A stretch of 64,000 bases of DNA from Linyphia triangularis (GCA_963978545.1 OZ021723.1:1612001-1676000), one strand, 5' to 3'. Positions 11,454 through 23,786 are shown, counted from the stretch's first letter. Notes: generated by a model not told the origin, from the letters alone. A program made the numbers and translations.

Positions 11454-12262
11454 CCCCCCAAAAAACACTTTTGAAAAGTAGAAGAACCACCAACCTCAAA
11501 AACACAAAAGACTTTCTTACAATAAAAAAATCATAAACATGATGAAAATTTTCAGCCACAAACACAGTGATATAAAAAAATGGCCAACCTCTGATTAGAA
11601 CTCTCGGTTGTGACTCGCTTACGAATGTATGCTTACTTAATTTATTTTTAACATTTAAGTTCCGCTCCCATAAAAATTTACGCTGCTTGAGGTTGGCGCC
11701 CGTCATAGGAATATTAACAATGCTTGCGTTTAAACTAATTTATGGATGTTTGCACGAATATTCGAGTTTATGATTTCATTTGGATGGGTATTAAATACAA
11801 AGTGGTGTAAATATTCATGCTCGTGTAATTTTCAAAATAGTATAGAGAAACTGTGCTCAAACGCTTGCATTTGAATCGTTATTAAGAATTTTTTAAGTAG
11901 GACACTAAAGTGTTTCTGGTAAGCTTTTGTTTGGTTGATACATACATTTTGGAAAGTTTTTATGTGTGGGGGGGGGGGGGGGGGGGTTTAAAGGTTAGTA
12001 ATTAAGACGGGCGCCAACCTCAAGCAGCGTACATTTTTATGGGAGTGGAACTTAAATGTTAAAAATAAATTAAGTAAGCATACATTCGTAAGCGAGTCAC
12101 AACCGAGAGTTCTAATCAGAGGTTGGCCATTTTTTTATATCACTGTGTTTGTGGCTGAAAATTTTCATCATGTTTATGATTTTTTTATTGTAAGAAAGTT
12201 TTTTGTGTTTTTGAGGTTGGTGGTTCTTCTACTTTTCAAAAGTGTTTTTTTGGGGGATATCA
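11454..12262. repeat. Inverted arms (about 250 bp) with about 300-bp loop
   Basis: The arm at 11454-11706 (ends GGTTGGCGCCCGTC) is the near-perfect reverse complement of 12008-12262 (begins GACGGGCGCCAACC). A transcript or single strand would fold into a hairpin of about 250 bp. The same arrangement is kept in copy 2. Confidence 0.9.
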
Positions 12263-12329
12263 TAAATTTTTTTTAAACACTGACGACTTCTCTTTTTTGA
12301 ATTTGTCCGTTTCATTGTTTTTCTATTTA

Positions 12330-12720
12330 TCCCCTATGGTAAACCTGGTACCAGGGATATTCATAATTCTTCAAACTGAGTTCGACGATATCTTACATGC
12401 AATAATTATCTTTAAAATTGATAAACCGAAAGTGGTACCAATAGCATACCTGGTACTTTAAACATTCATAATTCATCAAAACAAAAGTCCAACATGCCAC
12501 ATTTATCTTGGAAATTGATTTACCGAAAATGGTACTACCTATGCTATACCTGATACCTTAAACATTCATAGTTTTTCAAGACAAGCCTAACGACACCCAA
12601 CATGCCATATTTATCTTCAAAATTGATAAACTAGAAGTAGTACCACCTATGGTACACCTGGTACCATGAATATTCATAATTCTTCAAATTGAGTTCAATG
12701 ATATCTTGCATGCCAAAATC
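12330..12720. repeat. About 105-bp tandem repeat, roughly 3-4 units
   Basis: Recurrent words: TGGTACCA/TGGTACTA, ATTCATAATTCTTCAA, and ATTTATCTT.AAATTGAT. The same array occurs inverted at about 43270-43660 in copy 2, so it belongs to the element. Confidence 0.75.
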
Positions 12721-12884
12721 TACTTGAATATTGACAAATTGGTTGAATGCGGACGGCAGTAACCATCAAAATCTACCACGAACGAGTACTAGAAACTTGT
12801 GTATGGCAACTCAACTCCCAAAACTTAAAGAAATACGTTGCCATTGACAAAGATCCTGTCTGCCAAGTTTCAGCTCGATTGGTT

Positions 12885-13045
12885 AGTTTGTAAGCACAAC
12901 GACCTATTTTAGTGCATAATAACGACTAATCAGTCCGGGACCCACAGCTTAACGTGGATTCCGAATCACAACGAACATCCACACCTAACACAGGAATCAA
13001 ATATGGCACCTTTAACTTACAAGGCCAGAGCGTGCATCCCATTGA
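12885..13045 (-). mobile_element. tRNA-derived SINE (family B) inside FB copy 1
   Basis: Reverse complement of the segment at about 42955-43110 and related to 45655-45835. The core AATCCACGTTAAGCTG.GG and the tRNA-like head with a degenerate B box (TTTGATTCC) are shared. Present in both FB copies at the same internal place, so it entered before they spread. Confidence 0.7.
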
Positions 13046-14838
13046 AAGTTTATACTAATAAATTGTTACAAATAAATATTACAAGTTTTTTACAGTCTAA
13101 TAAATATTGCAGTATAAATTATTTTTATTATACCAAGCATTATTTTGGTTCACATAATAACCCATTGATATTTGACAAAATTTAAAATATTTTCTTAACA
13201 ACAATTTTAAAATTCACTATGAAATTACAAATCTGATGATATATGATTCTACAATTTCATTTTACAACGGAAAGTAAAAATCAACACATCTTTAAAAACG
13301 AATGACATTTTCGCAAATTCCATTAGCCAATTGCAATGCCTGGTTCATTTAGTCCTCTGTAATGAGTTGACTGTGACGTCAGCTCGCATAACCTCCACAT
13401 TTATACTTTGTATTTAGCCCATAGTATCTTGCAACAAAATGTGATTGTTTTCAATGGAGATTTAACGAAATTAAAATGTTTTTGAAAGTTAACTCTCTCT
13501 AAATTGTCATACAGTTCAAATAACACATGCAACTTAAAGAACAAATATTTCTCTTTAATTCTGTCTCTTCTAAAATTAAATTATTTAAATTTTAAAGATG
13601 TTATAAGCCATATAATTATAGTCCAATTTGTTCTCCTATACTTTAACATTACGTTAAAACTCACTTAAGCCTAACATGTCGGAAAAACTAACTTCCAAAT
13701 GATAGCAAACCTGTTTGGCAATTTGGCATATATATCTGAACCTCAATTACAAGCTGATCGCCTTTATCTGTCGCCAAATTATGAAATGAAAAAAAGTGGT
13801 TTTAAATTAATTAAAAATAGAAAGAATTATTTAATGAAGTTCAAACCAGCGTAGGATTTTAAGTTGAAACATTCCGCATCCTATAATTCAATCCGTTTGA
13901 AGATCTATAGATTAGTTAGGGCTGTACGTTTGTCTAAATTTTTACATCAAAATCGGACTAGAACTCGTTTTTTTAGTTCGTTTTGGAATTTTCAATATTT
14001 TTTTTCTTCGTTGTCTTTTGTCCTAGGTATTCAATTTTTTTTTCTTTGAAAGATATCACCGAGACGAATCTATGGTATTTTTTGTATAATTATGTGAAGT
14101 TACGTAAGCGCGCTAGAAAATAGTCAATTTCGGCTTTTTCGCTGGAAGTTGTGCAGAGAATAGATACTTACTGTCGTTTCTGCCTTTTTTAAGGTTGGCG
14201 GCGAAACGACCGTTTCGTCTGATATATAGTAAAAAGGTATTTTTAGTACTGTTGAAACGTATAAAAATGAAAACACTTAAAAAAGTATTCTGAATACCAT
14301 TCTTGGATTCATATAGTAATTAAAGTAATTGTAGTTAAAAAAAAATTGAATATTTTATATTCACTAATTATATTTTATATTAAAAAAAATCTAAATTTTT
14401 TAATATAAACTTTATTATTTATTACGTTTAATTTATATTTGGTGAATAATAAAAATGTGTATTAATATTTATTCAATTTCAGAAATTAAGAATATGAAAA
14501 AATTTTGAAAAAAGTTATTACCTTCATCAGAGATTATACGAATTGCCATATGTATTTACATATAAATTTTTATAAATTTATTTTTGCACTTATAATTATT
14601 TAATTATTATATTTTTTATAATAGCGAATTTTGAAGAAACTACTTTTACAGCTCATTTTATTGGCAAAATGAAGCGAGGACTATTTCATTCGAATTTTAT
14701 AAATTTCTCATGGATTTAAATGTTAATTTGCTAGTTAATGCCATTATAAAAACTAACTTTCATTTCCCATAATTACTAATATTTTTACATAATATTTAGA
14801 AATATATCTTTCATTTTTTTTTTCTTTTTCTTTTGTAG

Positions 14839-15008
14839 CTACGCCTCGTCAACTCGTCCCTTCAGTATCTTCCGAGAGAAATCCTGGAAAAAGTGGAAGT
14901 TCCAGAGCTGTACATTCAGAATGTGACTCTAATCAAGGTATTTCAAGATCCCCCTACTTCTGTGGAGCACTTTCAAAGCATTACAATCGACAACGTCAAG
15001 CTTTTACG
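14839..15008 (+). CDS. LRR gene B exon 2
   Basis: Acceptor TTTTGTAG and donor ACG|GTAAAAG; 170 nt, same length as gene C exon 2 (57504-57673). Begins LRLVNSSLQYLP and ends VKLLR; contains sequons NSS and NVT. It encodes the first LRR-like segment. Compared with gene C, nearly all nucleotide differences change the amino acid (my count about 14 replacement to 3 silent). Confidence 0.87.
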
Positions 15009-16184
15009 GTAAAAGAGTTATCTTTAATCCTGGGTTTATTAATTACCAATCTGTATGAATTATGGAATTAAGTTTTGATTTCAGTCCGATTACAAATTTT
15101 TTTATCCAATCGAACATCACTCTGAATTTGTTACAGGATGTAGAGAATTGCTAGATGTCAGTGGCCCAACCACACACACACTTTCCACAAGTACACTGGA
15201 ACATTTTTAAATTGTCATTTTAAAAATCGGATTTTTTTGCACTTAAAAGTATATAATTAGTAATGACGTTTGAAAGAAAAAAAATTCAGTTTTATTCTAA
15301 AATTAATTAACTAATTAACATTTAATTTGTTATAAATGGCATATTTATAAACAGTGATTACTCGAGTTTTATGAGGCCAAGAAAAGATATTATGGTTGGA
15401 AATTGTTCGTAATATCATTCTTAATGTTATGAACCTCCATCTAGTTTCTAGAATATATTGTTTTCTTAGTATAATTTTTTTTTTCACTGAAAGGAAAAAA
15501 ATTAAAATTTTTTTTCTAAAATTCAATATTTTTTAAAAATCTATCTAAAATTAATTTTCTTTTTAAATCAATTTGACTGAGATTCAAAACATCTAATAGT
15601 TAATGCAGATTTGAATTCTTAAATCATTTTTCAAAAAGATTATATCAAACTTCAGTCATCACTATCTAAACGATGTTTCACGTACCAAAAACTCGATTTT
15701 TTAGATAATGAGTCTAAAATATTAAAATTTATTTTTAGAACAAAATAGTACTTCAAACTTTTAAAATAACTCTCTAGCCTTTAGATGATACCATTATCTT
15801 GCAAAATTTCCACCTGGAGATCATTTTAAAGCAGAAATTCTCAAGGGCAACCGAAGGAAAATCGCTGATCTGGCTGCCTCGCTACACATTACGTGGAGGG
15901 AAGGATCTATTGGAATCCATTGGTTAACAGGGCAACGTCGCAGCCGAAACGCGCTTCACGAACACATGGTTGCCGTTCGAAGGAAGGGCACCTTGATTGG
16001 AGACTCCCCCCCCCCCCCTCCCTCGTGAATTGAGTTTTGCTGTTTATCGAATTTTTTTAAACTTACCATAGAAATTGGAACTTCATTTTAGAAAATTGTA
16101 CAGTGTATAGTTTTAGTTTTGAACTAATAAATTAAATACTGCACTGGCTGTTGTGAACGAGCCACCACTGCTAGATGATTATGA

Positions 16185-16665
16185 ATATACTGGTCATCCA
16201 ATGCAGAAATGGCCGAAAATGGTAAAAAATCGATTTTGAATAAATTGAGATAAATCCGATTCCCAAATATATTATAACTTGTCAAATAATGAACATTATT
16301 CTATAATCCACCGCTCTTTAATTTTCAATGAGGAAGGATGTCGACGTTTGCAGGTCCCATGGTAAAATACTCAGTAATTTTAAGGGTTAGTCAAATTGGA
16401 GTAAAATATTATGTCACTGATGGTGACGTACAATTTAGTGCTAACTTGGCTCACTTTTAAAAGATTGATTTGGCGCGAGGGAAAATGAATATTCTGAAAC
16501 CTTCTTAGTTGAAAATTAAAGAGCGGTGAGTTACCAAATAAATAAAAGAATGCACATTATTTGGCAAGTTATGACATATTTGGCAATAGGTTTTAGTCCA
16601 GTTCTCACAAAGTAGATTTTTGAAAAATTTCGGCCATTTTTGAACCAGCAGACCAGTATATTTAC
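16185..16665. repeat. MITE-like imperfect inverted repeat
   Basis: The arms 16185-16332 and 16505-16665 are imperfect reverse complements (TTTAATTTTCAA / TTGAAAATTAAA, CGGCCATTT.TG, ATACTGGTC / GACCAGTAT). The loop is about 170 bp. No coding capacity. The TSD was not resolved. Confidence 0.6.
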
Positions 16666-17741
16666 CACAATGAGATCGTACGGCAATAGAATCATTTGAA
16701 TATTCACAAATTGAGTATTGCGAGGAAAATAACAACTATGACTGATATTGAAACTTTATTGGCTTCTTTTTGGTTTGTTCTTATTGTTTTTCGACAAAAC
16801 TATTTTACTTATTCAAATTACAAAACTTTATAATATATTACGTAGAACATTTTTTGAAAAAAATTATGAAAAAATATTGAAAAATGAAAAAAAAAAGATA
16901 GAATTTGAAATGTTATGAATTTTTTTAAAAATTTGAAAATTTTGAAAATTTAGAGGACTATGTGAACTTTTTTTAGTAAACTTTAGTTTTTTCTTCGCAA
17001 TATTTCCAAGTATCTAAACACTATAATTCTAAAGGCTTAAATTTAAAAAATAGTTTTTAAGGGTTACAAGTCCCCTTATTTTAATAATAATCACCCTTTT
17101 TCTTAAATTGAACAGGCTTCAAGCGACTCTACACAGACACAGTGTTGTAGTGTAAAATAAAATGTACGGGGAGCGGAAGCGAGCTCATATCATCTCTACC
17201 TGAATATTTTTTCTGTCAGGAGGGGAGGGGATAAAAATCAAATAGAACACATTAACAACTTGAATAATACTACATTCATAATCTTAAAATAGAAAATGAG
17301 TGCTACAAGAATTATTGACAAAAGAACTGTTTATACTTATTTTATTTATTGTAGGATTTAACTCTACTTTTTTTCATTCAGTTATAAACAGATTGTATAC
17401 AGTTGTTTTGAAACAAATTATTTATAATAATTTTAAAATTAATAGTTTTAAAATACAATTATTTCACTTTGAATTTTGTGACAAATCGAATGTTTTTTTC
17501 CAAAGTTTAAAAACTTTATGTAGTGGGAGTATTGCATCAGACTGACTATCTGATCGTTACATTGCTGTATGGCACTCCGGGACCCATGGTCAAGTTAGCT
17601 GGATTGGGCACAGCAGGCCAAGGTCTTCCTATGTGGCTGTTACGCCACTGAGTATAGTTTAGTTTTTGTTTTTCTACTAAAGTCGGTTTTGAGAATTGTA
17701 ATACATTTACTGTGAAAGCCGAGTAAATTTGTTAAAAATCT

Positions 17742-17775
<34 letters not shown>

Positions 17776-18281
17776 TCGAAATGAATCAGAACAAAAAAAT
17801 GCTTTAAAAATAGCAACAAAATCTCACTTATGTATACACAGATTCATTAAAGGAATGTGTGAAAAAAATTAGTTAGATAGTTTGTGCAGTTTCTGAGAAA
17901 AAGGTATAAGAGTAATGAAAAGGTTAGCTTTGAGAAAAACGCATTTTAATGAGAACTTGACTTACACTAAGGGTTTCCAATTATATTTTCAAAAAATAAT
18001 TAAGAATACTTCTAAATGAGGTATTATTACAAATGAGGTATAATTTTAAAGGGAAGAATTTAAACTTTAATAATAAACTCAAAATCTTTTTTTTTTTTTA
18101 ATAATTTTAGGCGCAACAACTCCCCATGCAAACCCCCGTCATTAGTTTTTCTCGTCAAAAAAAATATGCTACGGTAAAAATGCGAAATTGATTTCACTGA
18201 CAATTTCCCATTTAGGGTAGAAATAGAATTTTCTGTATTCTTAGGAATAAAAAAGTGGTTTTATTAGGAAAACGATTTTAA

Positions 18282-20131
18282 CCCATTCCCCGCAAAAACT
18301 CGAAATCCTTAAAAATCATGGTCAGTATTTATAACATTTGTGATTTTAGGGCCATATATAACATATTTAAAGAAAAAGTTGGAATATTTTAATTACCTTC
18401 AGAGTAAATGACTTGCGTAAGCGCAACGTCAGCGTAAAACCGAGTAAAAATCGGCGGTTTTCAAGAATTTCATTTTCCGTTAATGTTGAATACTCAACGA
18501 CTGAAATTAACCGTAGACGATATTTTAAAGCTTTTTTTCCAAAATATAAACTTTTGATACTATGTAAGTACATACATTTATTTAATATGCCTTATTTTGT
18601 ATGAAAATATTGACTACATTCTTGGTGTAAAGCCACTTCACAACCATTATAGCAATATATAGTTCATTGTGTCAATATTTACTGCGAAATCTTTTATTGT
18701 CAATTGATTGTATAAGAAAATGTCCTTTTTGATTTTGTATTGCCAAAGAAAGATATAAGTTTGCTTGGTCTGCCAGTAGATGATCTAACAAAATCCATCA
18801 TCACAAAAACCTTCACGTGATGCTAGGGTCCAAGCTTTATAACCGAATCTTACAGGTTTTCCATTTAGGAACATTTTTGCAGAATGTTTTACTCCATAAG
18901 GAATCATTTGTTCGTCAATACCTAGGTCGTGTGCAAATATTTGAAACTATTTAAATTTCTTATTCAACTAATTTCACGGTTGTACTCTCACTTTGTACAA
19001 TTTGTCATTTTGGTCAATATTAATGTTATTTGCCATACGCAAATTTTGTTTTATATTCCTGTACTGAATACGTGACATTAACTCCCTAACAAAAGGGACA
19101 GATACATCTTTATATAATTACCAATACATTTCTTCTTGTGGCAATGTATGGTATCCAGTAAGAAGAAGCAAACCAATAAACCTTTTTAGGTAACTCTCAG
19201 AAGCAAAAAAAGTCAGTCCTATTATTTCGCTGAGCATATATATTAGTTTGATTAATGAGCAATGCATACATTTCTAAGTAAAAAAAAACTTTTCTTAAAT
19301 GTCATCACAACTTAAATTTTCTAACTATCTTTCCATTTTTTCAACTTGGCGATGTTTCATAATTTTTTGGTATCAATGTATAAATAGGATGCATTTTCTT
19401 CCATTTCAAAAGCTCTATTTCTTTTCTTTGTCTTTGTATTATCCTCATCATTTTGGTCCTTATCTTTCCTATTTGAATGTAATTCAACCTCACCAGAAAT
19501 GTCATTCGGTAAAACGTTCGAGTCACTTATTACTGTATCTCCCCCTTCTTCATTGTCAGTAACTTCAACAACTTCTGGTGAAATAATAGCAATGTCCATT
19601 TCATTGTCATCTGAATTAATGGTGTAAAAAGTATCCAGAGCTTCACTAAGCGTAAGATAGTGCTTTCGAGATATTTCAAATCAAAATGAAGCAGTTGCAA
19701 TCACACGTGGCTGAGACAAAAAGTTCAGAAAATGTTGACCCTCTTTTCAGCTGACTATGAGCGAGCGCAACACTAATATTTCCAACATCGTAGCTCGAAG
19801 ATGAATTCATCAAAAAAATTGTTATTTGTGTGTGACCTTCAAGTGAACTATAGAGATATGAAATGTTATGGCTGATAAATATTACACTTTTTTTTTTCTT
19901 TTTCGGAATCGATTTAGCAATGTCAGTGCAACTTAGCAGATTTCTGAAACGTTTAAGTTATTACTACCAGAAAACAGCATGGTTCAGAATATTTTTTATT
20001 ATTCGAAATTAGACTGTGTAACCTTACCAATGAACATAAACCTCCAAATATTAGTTTAAAATTGATTAAATATAATTATTGTAATTATGTTTTCTATGCG
20101 TTGCGTGAACGCAACGCCAGCGGTTAATGGG
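18282..20131 (-). mobile_element. piggyBac-like DNA transposon
   Basis: Ends are CCCATTCCCCGC and (reverse complement) CCCATTAACCGC, each next to TTAA (18278-18281 and 20132-20135). TTAA target duplication is the piggyBac hallmark. It is 1850 bp long. A minus-strand transposase relic lies inside. Gene C intron 2 lacks it. Confidence 0.85.
18730..19690 (-). pseudogene. piggyBac transposase relic (PGBD)
   Basis: Minus-strand reading. An acidic N-terminus (19690-19357: SRKHYLTLSEALDTF, then a Glu/Asp-rich stretch) is followed, after frame breaks, by family words near 19195-18990 (KRFIGLLLLTGYHTLPQEE, VRELMSRIQYRNIKQNLRMAN, NDKLYKVRVQP) and near 18930-18800 (LGIDEQMIPYGVKHSAKMF, GKPVRFGYKAWTLASREG). 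These are diagnostic of the DDE_Tnp_1_7 fold. In-frame stops (after QEEMYW and after VRVQP) and the missing C-terminal half mark it as dead. Confidence 0.82.
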
Positions 20132-20291
20132 TTAAAAGCGCATTCCTAGTTTGAAAACATGTTTTTTTTTTTATTTTTTTTTTATTTGAAGAAATTTATT
20201 TTGAAAATTTTCAATCATGTAAGAAAAATAACTTATTTTGTGGAAGTTATTAAACTATTAACAAATATCTTTTAACGGATTTTTTCCATAG

Positions 20292-20452
20292 GGGTGTAAT
20301 ATGGACTGTTTTCAAAAACATGAAGAATCTTAAAAGTGTAACAATATACAACTTTCCTGTACCAGTTCTTGATAATAACTTCAGTCAGAACGTGCCACAC
20401 GATCTTCTACTTCTGGGATTATCATTTACTCAAACAAGAAAATTTGAATTAG
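20292..20452 (+). CDS. LRR gene B exon 3
   Basis: Acceptor CCATAG, donor TTAG|GTATTG; 161 nt, same as gene C exon 3. Encodes GVIWTVFKNMKNLKS through QTRKFELG, with sequon NFS. The split codon at each end matches its neighbours. Reading through the donor gives a hydrophobic stretch (YVIILIAIASILIQ) also present in gene C; see findings. Confidence 0.87.
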
Positions 20453-20867
20453 GTATTGAATATGTCATTATTTTAATTGCCATTGCATCCATTTTAATTC
20501 AAAGCTTGGACAATAATAATGTGATCATCTCTAACCGGAACAATAGTTTTAAATACTTTCTCGATAATTCACTTGATACAATTGTGCTATTTTTGCTTTT
20601 AACTACCCATATTTTAAAGTAGAGAAATTAAAGTATTGGATCAGGGGGAAAATTTTTTTTTTTTTTCTTTATTTCTGGGCGTTTTGAGAAGTGTAAAATT
20701 TTATCTAGGGGCGTGGAACATAGCACAACTTTGAATCACACTTAATACAGATCATTGCATTTACATTTGCCATGGGTTAGTGTAATTTACCTTTTCCATT
20801 TTTTCGTTAATTTTTTTTTAAAAAATGCTCAGTTTCGTTATGTTTTTGACGATAATTATTACACTAT

Positions 20868-20868
<1 letters not shown>

Positions 20869-20903
<35 letters not shown>
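20869..20903. repeat. Poly(A) tract
   Basis: 35 consecutive A; paralogous to the (AAAT)n array at 62196-62382, judged by matching flanks (TGATAATTATT and GTTTTTCAATAATTATTAC). Confidence 0.95.
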
Positions 20904-20905
<2 letters not shown>

Positions 20906-21029
20906 GAACACCGCTTTGGCGTTATGTTTTTCAATAATTATTACATTATACTTTCTTGTAAGTAAAACACAGAAAAAAACAATCATTGTTGAACAGTGCT
21001 CAAGATACGAAAACTCCTTGTTGGGTACA

Positions 21030-21580
21030 TTCGTTTTTTAACCTTTTATGCATTTTCTTTGGTGTGAAAGGTTTAGAATACCTTAAAAGGCATTACCATA
21101 GCAGTTTAAATCAAAATCATTAGATCCGGTGTTTGGCAATTGTTAAAAACATATATTTTTCAATGGCAACTTCCTAATGCCCATGCGCTATTTTGACCAA
21201 AACTTTAATTAAAGATCCTACGCCCATTTGTTTTGATAATGTAACCATTAACCTTTACACAAATCTGGTTGTTAGTCAGTTCTTTCGGGTTGGTTGGTTG
21301 ATTGAGGTTTTGAGGTGCAAGGGCTTCACTAGGGCCATGCTGCGCCAATAATTCGTTCAAGAATTGTGCTGACCATAGACACACATACATAAGCACACAC
21401 ATTTTTCGATAACCCTTTTTTGAACTTGGAATGTTCCAAAACGAAGGAAAAAAAATTAAGAAAAAAAAATTATTTGTCTTACCGAATCGAATACGTTCAT
21501 TACTCTATGTCAGGATATGAGTAATTGAAAGTAAAAAGTGGTCTAAAAATTTCTCTGGGTTTGTGGTCAGAATAAGTCTC
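21030..21580. repeat. Dispersed repeat R1, copy 1
   Basis: Shares ordered words with 30370-30608 and 35991-36270: TTTAGAA.ACCTTAA.AGGCATTAC, CTT.ATGC.CATGCGC.ATTTTGAC, CACACATAC and TGTTC.AAAACG. Copy 1 holds about 70 extra bases around GGTTGGTTGGTTG. Class unknown. Confidence 0.6.
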
Positions 21581-22924
21581 GTACGGATTGACTTACGATA
21601 TTTAAATTTTGTCTAAAGGTTAGAAGTGACCATGAGGCCCGTTATTAAAGTTTGCGTAAGGTATCTTCCATTGAAAAATTTATGTAATTCGCCATTTGAA
21701 AGAAGAAGGGAAAAAAAACGGCTCTAGCAATTTTCGTCAAAATCGCTTTGGTGAAAGTGCTATAAACATCCCCATTTTCAAAATTTCACTAGAAATGCGA
21801 TCAAAGAATAAAAAGGTTAAAAACGAACGTCTTTAACGCAGAGTTTTCTTCCTTTGAGCATCACCCATCGAAGACTGTGTCTTCCTCTGTTTTACTTACA
21901 AAAAAGGATAATGTAAGAATTATCAAATAGTATATCGCCAAACTTACCATTTTGGCTTTTTTTCTTGGTTAATGTAAGAATTAACTGTAAAAATATCGTC
22001 AAACGGGAATTTAAAAATAATAATACTAAAAGTATGAAAATGGTAAATAGTTACACCAATCCACGTCAAATTTAAATGCAGTGACCATCAGAGATAAGAA
22101 TAATTGAAAGTTGTGCGATGTTCCACACCTCAAGTTTATAGGATTTTTATTTTTCGTTGTTAATTACTTTTCATGATTGGTGATATAACCTTATTATTTA
22201 CATGCGTCTTATATTTAAAGCTGATTTGCTAGTTACCTGTCTGTATACCTGATGAGGTCGCCACTCATGATATCCCAGCACTAACTTAGTGCAAATGCTC
22301 TATTTCAATCACATTAGAATCCATTTTGTCAAGTGATCGTCGCTCACTTTTAGAACCGATAGATCCAGCATTTTCCATTTGCTGGAGTATTCCAAACACT
22401 GGCTATCTCTCCCTTGACCGCCGACAAGCGGTTGGCTTTCCTGACCCTGGTTGTATACCCTTTAGGGGTAGCCTTCCCTTTAGCTCTGGTACTTGATCCG
22501 TTATAATCACATTTAATGGTCGCTAGCTAACAACATAAAAGGTAGCGCAATCTGTTTATTAAATACATAACAAAAGTAATAACTCATTTTTTCTTAAGGA
22601 ATATTAAGTGTTGGATATTAATATGCCTTAGTCAAACGTTTGTGATAAACAGTAACTTGCATTTCAGTCTTATTAAAAAAATAATGAAATTGAATAAAAT
22701 GTTACTAACGTTTCTCATAATTTCACATGCGACTTCACACTGTAATTGCATCGGAAAACTTAACTGAAAAATATAGAACCTAGAGACATATAATGCTCCT
22801 AAAATAAGCTAAAAATAAACACTTTACCATTATCTTAATTTATTTCAAGTCCGAAAGTACTTTAAGTCATAAATGGCAAAAAGTAATTTTCTTTTATACT
22901 AATGTGTTGTTAATGACTTTTCAG

Positions 22925-23039
22925 GTGTGTTTAATGACTTTAAAAAACTGGAGCAAATTGATGCCAATGGAAATGGATTAAAGGAACTTCATCGAAGAGA
23001 TTTTCCTGTTCCATTTGATGTTCTGGCACTCTACTTTTC
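22925..23039 (+). CDS. LRR gene B exon 4
   Basis: Acceptor CTTTTCAG, donor TTTTC|GTAAGT; 115 nt. Encodes LEQIDANGNGLKELHRRDF and VLALYFS, a canonical LRR unit that continues in frame into exon 5 (SHNKLKYIP). No stop. The gene C equivalent is beyond the window. Confidence 0.85.
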
Positions 23040-23201
23040 GTAAGTTCTGCATGCAAAATTTGAAGCAAATATTTCAATACACAGTTGCAAAATGACCTAT
23101 TAGACTATAGTATGACCTTTTAAAACTGTCCTCTTCTGAGATTTCGTCCAGAAATCATTGAAGTTGCCCATCTCTATATTGGAGGTTGCTCTTTCAATTA
23201 A

Positions 23202-23762
23202 CACTTTGAGCGCCACACGAAGTCTTAAGGAAATAACCCTCAGGCCCAGCGCGCAGCTTAGAAGCTCTGGTATTACGGTATAGCAATGCAAAATGCATTA
23301 CAAACAGATCGAAATATACTCGATATAGCTGTGTTAATATGTTTGGGTCATTTTTTCTTATCACAGTAGAAGATATTTACGTTTAGAATGAAATGCTTAT
23401 ACACATTCTTTCAACATGTTATGCACCAAGTCTGTTTTGTCTTGTTTATTGTTTGGAAAAGCATATTATGAAAAAGCAATATATTATGACAAAAATGTGA
23501 CACAATATGTTAGAGAAAAGTCCAGAAAAATGTCAAAACGAGTTGTTACATTTTGTGATACGTGCGAAGGACAACCATTTTCATGTGCACCGTGTTTTAA
23601 TAAAATTCATTAAAATGCCATAATGATATTTTATAGTAATATATAAAAATTAAGTAAATGTTATATAAGTTTTCAGTAATTACTAAAAACAACGTAATTT
23701 TTTTAGTTTTACATCATGTTTTACACTTTCAGCCACCGTTGGCTGATGGAGCGCTCAACTTG
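23202..23762 (+). mobile_element. piggyBac-type deletion derivative
   Basis: 561 bp between TTAA sites (23198-23201 and 23763-23766). Terminal words CACTTTGAGCGC and, inverted, CAAGTTGAGCGC match at 10 of 12. It retains the C-terminal end of a transposase on the plus strand. A different TIR from 18282-20131, so a different subfamily. Confidence 0.8.
23416..23613 (+). pseudogene. piggyBac transposase C-terminal zinc-finger remnant
   Basis: The frame ends VVTFCDTCEGQPFSCAPCFN then KIH and stop. This C-x2-C ... C-x2-C ... H arrangement is the C-terminal cysteine domain of piggyBac transposases. It lies near the right end of the TTAA-flanked element, as expected for the 3' end of the gene. Only this tail remains. 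Confidence 0.7.
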
Positions 23763-23786
23763 TTAATTGGTGGCCAGTTATAATAT

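Larger units (their letters stand above)
11454..14222 (+). mobile_element. Foldback-type repeat element 'FB', copy 1
   Basis: A 2.77 kb unit present again in reverse orientation at 41759-44505. Structure: an outer arm (11454-11706), a loop of about 300 bp including a 19-G run (11968-11986), an inverted inner arm (12008-12262), about 105-bp tandem units (about 12330-12720), an embedded SINE (family B) and a non-coding tail ending in the near-palindromic GAAACGACCGTTTCGTC. The gene C intron has no insert at this site, and TATA (11450-11453 and 14223-14226) is duplicated, so the borders are supported. No transposase frame was seen, so it is non-autonomous. Superfamily not recognised. Confidence 0.8.
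10327..14838 (+). other. LRR gene B intron 1
   Basis: 4.5 kb with no host exon seen. Contents: T28-type homopolymer at about 10541-10568; DNA homologous to gene C intron 1 (10690-11450 matches about 56470-57270); the foldback element 11454-14222; then AT-rich DNA, of which 14640-14838 matches gene C at 57330-57503. The gene C copy supplies the empty site for the foldback element. Confidence 0.75.
15009..20291 (+). other. LRR gene B intron 2
   Basis: 5.3 kb. The first about 480 bp match gene C intron 2 (57674-58217), and the last about 60 bp match its end. Between them: a GC-richer island with a 13-C run (15840-16020, no confident coding call), an inverted-repeat MITE-like unit (16185-16665), T-rich homopolymers (about 17745-17774) and a piggyBac-like element (18282-20131). 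Confidence 0.7.
20453..22924 (+). other. LRR gene B intron 3
   Basis: 2.5 kb. The first about 490 bp align with gene C intron 3 (61784 onward). A 35-A run (20869-20903) occupies the place of gene C's (AAAT)n array. 21030-21580 is a dispersed repeat also present at 30370-30608 plus 35991-36270. The rest (21580-22924) shows no gene; 22240-22520 is GC-richer but unrecognised. Confidence 0.65.

Noticed and set aside
11454..14222. Helitron
   Set aside because: One end begins TC in reverse sense and has a nearby hairpin, but no CTRR end is found and a TATA target duplication is visible.
15840..16020. GC-richer possible exon in gene B intron 2
   Set aside because: No splice-compatible frame, ends in a C13 run, and gene C lacks it; the exon 2-exon 3 join is already in phase without it.
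17540..17660. GC-richer patch resembling a SINE or LINE tail
   Set aside because: No A/B boxes, tail or second copy seen in the window.
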